DNA from: Leptolyngbya boryana PCC 6306
GTDB taxonomy: Bacteria > Cyanobacteriota > Cyanobacteriia > Leptolyngbyales > Leptolyngbyaceae
Reading direction: 5' to 3'
NCBI RefSeq assembly: GCF_000353285.1
Contig: NZ_KB731324.1
Location: forward strand, 5,226,577-5,290,576
DNA: 64,000 nucleotides
The notes beneath the pieces were generated by a model that saw only the letters and a list, made by a program, of their open reading frames with translations, was not told the origin of the DNA and made no database searches. Positions 61,993 through 64,000 of the stretch are shown here, in pieces. The position numbers were made by a program, and so were the translations under genes. The stretch's first letter is position 1. Every line of letters starts with the position of its first letter.

Positions 61993-62163
61993 GATATTTT
62001 CCTGAAATAAAGTGATGTAAGTAGATTGTAGTTCCCTCTGCCACTTTTAGATCAACTTAGCTCGAAAATGTTGAAAGAAGCTACTGGGGAGTTCTAGGGA
62101 ATCTCATTAATTTGAGTGCTAGGAATAGCTAAATAGCTACTAAAACCCTTACAGTGAAAGCAT

Positions 62164-63114
62164 TTATTGATAGAGCGATCGAATCCATTCCCATTCCTGA
62201 GTCAGCCCTTCTTGTAAAGAAACTTGCGGTTGATAATTCAAGATTTTTTTTGCTTTTGTCACATCTGCAGAAGTATGTCTGGCATCTCCGATCGCATTTT
62301 CGATAAACTCTTTCCGAATTGAGCGACCTAAAATCGTCTCCATTGTTGCAATGACATCCGTTAAAACGACGCGACTGCCTCCTCCAATGTTAAAGACTTC
62401 TCCAACTGCTTCTGGGGTTTCTGCCGCCGCTAAATTTGCCGCGATCGCATCATTCACGTTTGTGAAATCTCGGGTTTGCTGACCATCTCCATAAATGACG
62501 ATCGCTTGATCTTGAAGTGCTGCTTTGAGAAACTTGTGAAATCCCATGTCCGGACGTTGTCTTGCTCCATACACAGTGAAGTAACGAAGCGAGCAAGTAG
62601 GAACTCCAAAGTTTCGATAATAAAGTCCACAAAGCTGCTCGGCTGCTAGTTTTGTGATGCCGTAAGGTGAAACAGGCTGGGGGCAAATTGTCTCAGAAGT
62701 TGGCAGTGCTTCTGCATTGCCATAGATGGATGAACTCGAAGCATAGATAAATCGCTGAAGGCGCTTTGCAGTTTTAGCTGCTTCAAGTAGAATCTGAGTC
62801 GCATTAATATTTTGCTCAGTGTAAGTGCGAAATCCTGATCCCCAGCTTGCTCGCACTCCGGCTTGTGCTGCTTGATGGTAAATCACTTCCACATCTTTCA
62901 AGAGGTGATGCCAATCTAGGGACTGAATATCTGCTTCAATCAGCTTAAAATTCGGATGCTGCAAGCTGATGGCGAGATTTTTCCACTTCAGTTCCGGATC
63001 GTAGTAGTCATTGAACTGATCGACACCAATGACGCGATCGCCTCGTTCGAGCAAGGCTTCGACAAGATGCGAACCAATAAATCCTGCTGCTCCGGTCACT
63101 AAACTTAGGGTCAT
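62164..63114 (-). CDS. NAD-dependent nucleotide-sugar epimerase (UDP-glucuronate 4-epimerase-like)
   Basis: A 316-residue extended SDR. The NAD site is VTGAAGFIGSHLVEALLERG, the catalytic residues are Ser in SSSSIYGN and YxxxK in YGITKLAAEQLC. The segment GVDQFNDYYDPELKWKN resembles UDP-glucuronate epimerases. It provides sugar nucleotides for surface polysaccharide. It lies 72 bp from the partial glycosyltransferase-like gene in the same direction, fitting an envelope-polysaccharide cluster. Confidence 0.92.
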   Translation of the reverse strand: MTLSLVTGAAGFIGSHLVEALLERGDRVIGVDQFNDYYDPELKWKNLAISLQHPNFKLIEADIQSLDWHHLLKDVEVIYHQAAQAGVRASWGSGFRTYTEQNINATQILLEAAKTAKRLQRFIYASSSSIYGNAEALPTSETICPQPVSPYGITKLAAEQLCGLYYRNFGVPTCSLRYFTVYGARQRPDMGFHKFLKAALQDQAIVIYGDGQQTRDFTNVNDAIAANLAAAETPEAVGEVFNIGGGSRVVLTDVIATMETILGRSIRKEFIENAIGDARHTSADVTKAKKILNYQPQVSLQEGLTQEWEWIRSLYQ

Positions 63115-63186
63115 ATCTCCAACCGTTGCCTCACACTGTAAAGGGTTGATCTTACTCGATCGTGGGGATCAGTTGGAATTGACGCT

Positions 63187-64000
63187 TTAAAGTTGTGTTT
63201 TGTTCAACTGCTGCTTGAGTTTACGGAATCGGTAGCTTAGATTCCCCATTTTCTGCTGATAGAAGCGGGTGATATGCGATCGAGCCTGAGTGAATGGATC
63301 TGGAGATTTGAAGTGCTGTGGGCGGCTTTCAGGCGCGTTGAGGTAGCGATAATACAAGAAGAGGTCACGGTAAGGAATTTGCGCTTCTTCGCCCTGGCAG
63401 AGGCGATTGAAGTGAGCGGTGGCAACGCTCATATAGTGCAAGTACATTAGTCTCTGTCCTTTGTCATAGAGGACGTGATCTTGTTGTTCAAATGAGCTTG
63501 ACCAGTGAGAACCGGGTGCAGTCCCCGTGGACGCAAAGTTGTAGTAGGAAATTTGACTACGGAGCACCATGTAGTTCATCAAAGATTGATCCGGTCCCCA
63601 AAGCGCCATCAAATCTGCTTCTCCAGATTTGAGAGAGTCTAGCAGCGATCGCAGGATTTCATCGGTAAATACGCCTTTCTTAGAGGCGAACCAACCCGCA
63701 CAGAAAATATTCTTGAGTGTCTCAGGTGTAAATACGTTCAGTAGGTCTGCTTGGGAGCCGTCAAAGATGTATTTCAAATCAGAAGAATACTGATAGTCGT
63801 TCGTGACCCAATCATAGTCATCCAGCTTTTGAAAAATAGGAGCGACCGAACCAAGAGCAAGGGTATCCGCATCAAAATAAATAAATTGATCAAATTCACC
63901 ATCAAAACAGCAGAGTTTGCGGTGCATGGCAAGGCGATAGACGGTCGGTAGTTCGCGTTCGCGCCAGGTTTTCTGTGCCCGATCGTGAGACTGCCAAGCT
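63187..64000 (-). CDS. Npun_R2821/R2823-type glycosyltransferase-like protein (cut by window edge)
   Basis: The frame is open from its stop at 63187 through to the window end, so the N-terminus is missing. The visible 270 residues contain FDQFIYFDADTLALGSVAPI, a DxD-type metal site of GT-A glycosyltransferases, CAGWFASKKGVFTDEILRSL, and ALWGPDQSLMNYMVLRSQ. From memory it matches a cyanobacterial family often annotated by Nostoc locus names. It probably adds sugars in the cell envelope, with the neighbouring epimerase. Confidence 0.8.
   Translation of the reverse strand, partial: AWQSHDRAQKTWRERELPTVYRLAMHRKLCCFDGEFDQFIYFDADTLALGSVAPIFQKLDDYDWVTNDYQYSSDLKYIFDGSQADLLNVFTPETLKNIFCAGWFASKKGVFTDEILRSLLDSLKSGEADLMALWGPDQSLMNYMVLRSQISYYNFASTGTAPGSHWSSSFEQQDHVLYDKGQRLMYLHYMSVATAHFNRLCQGEEAQIPYRDLFLYYRYLNAPESRPQHFKSPDPFTQARSHITRFYQQKMGNLSYRFRKLKQQLNKTQL

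Noticed and set aside
1-64000. tRNA or rRNA genes
   Set aside because: I looked through the gaps for cloverleaf-like and conserved rRNA sequence and saw none; a tRNA scan could still find one.

Overview
The window is cyanobacterial chromosome, most likely from a filamentous, Leptolyngbya-like organism; the genus is an inference. The evidence is direct: the octamer GCGATCGC (HIP1) recurs throughout, a photosystem I psaK gene is present, and there are cyanobacterial family genes (DUF1825, a pheophorbide-a-oxygenase-type Rieske protein, a PatA/PixG-type chemotaxis operon, a HetP-type protein, a cyanobacterial glycosyltransferase-like family).

Positions 1-13,950 are an accessory, virus-like or integrative element that runs off the left edge. 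It has an IS110-superfamily DEDD recombinase (partial), a helically phased repeat array, a left block of small membrane genes, an XRE repressor beside a dense cluster of operator palindromes, and a rightward replication block with a RepA-like hexameric helicase. A tightly coupled leftward operon (about 13.0-6.4 kb) of virion-like or surface proteins includes an 843-residue proline-rich repeat protein. No terminase, portal, tyrosine integrase or FtsK/HerA packaging ATPase is visible. I cannot assign this element to a described family.

Positions 14,000-19,200 are a small accessory island. Two diverged direct copies (383 and 300 bp) of a structured non-coding repeat flank a decayed IS110 C-terminal fragment, a membrane protein, a UPF0175/DUF3368 toxin-antitoxin pair whose toxin carries an in-frame stop, and an AT-richer gene that looks like a nuclease-type defence protein.

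Positions 19,200-44,200 are core chromosome: pyrF-tyrS, a class A penicillin-binding protein, a carotenoid-type FAD oxidoreductase with a DMT exporter, a stress protein, a Na+/H+ antiporter, aroA, RidA, aroK, a LapA-domain protein, a SplB-like radical SAM protein, a PadR regulator, an MCE/ABC lipid-transport pair, and bifunctional putA. A 201-bp MITE with an 8-bp target duplication sits between aroA and the RidA gene. A structured candidate small RNA lies near 27.4 kb.

Positions 44,300-52,050 are a complete Pil/Pix/Hmp-type chemotaxis operon (PatA-like regulator, CheY, CheW, MCP, CheA-receiver hybrid), probably controlling type IV pilus motility. The MCP GAF domain has the Cys-His motif expected of a bilin-binding cyanobacteriochrome.

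Positions 52,980-64,000 hold psaK, then a HetC-like C39-peptidase ABC exporter, an HlyD adaptor and a HetP-like protein in a row. After these come a Gfo/Idh/MocA oxidoreductase, the Rieske oxygenase, a winged-helix hypothetical, a nucleotide-sugar epimerase and a partial glycosyltransferase-like gene.
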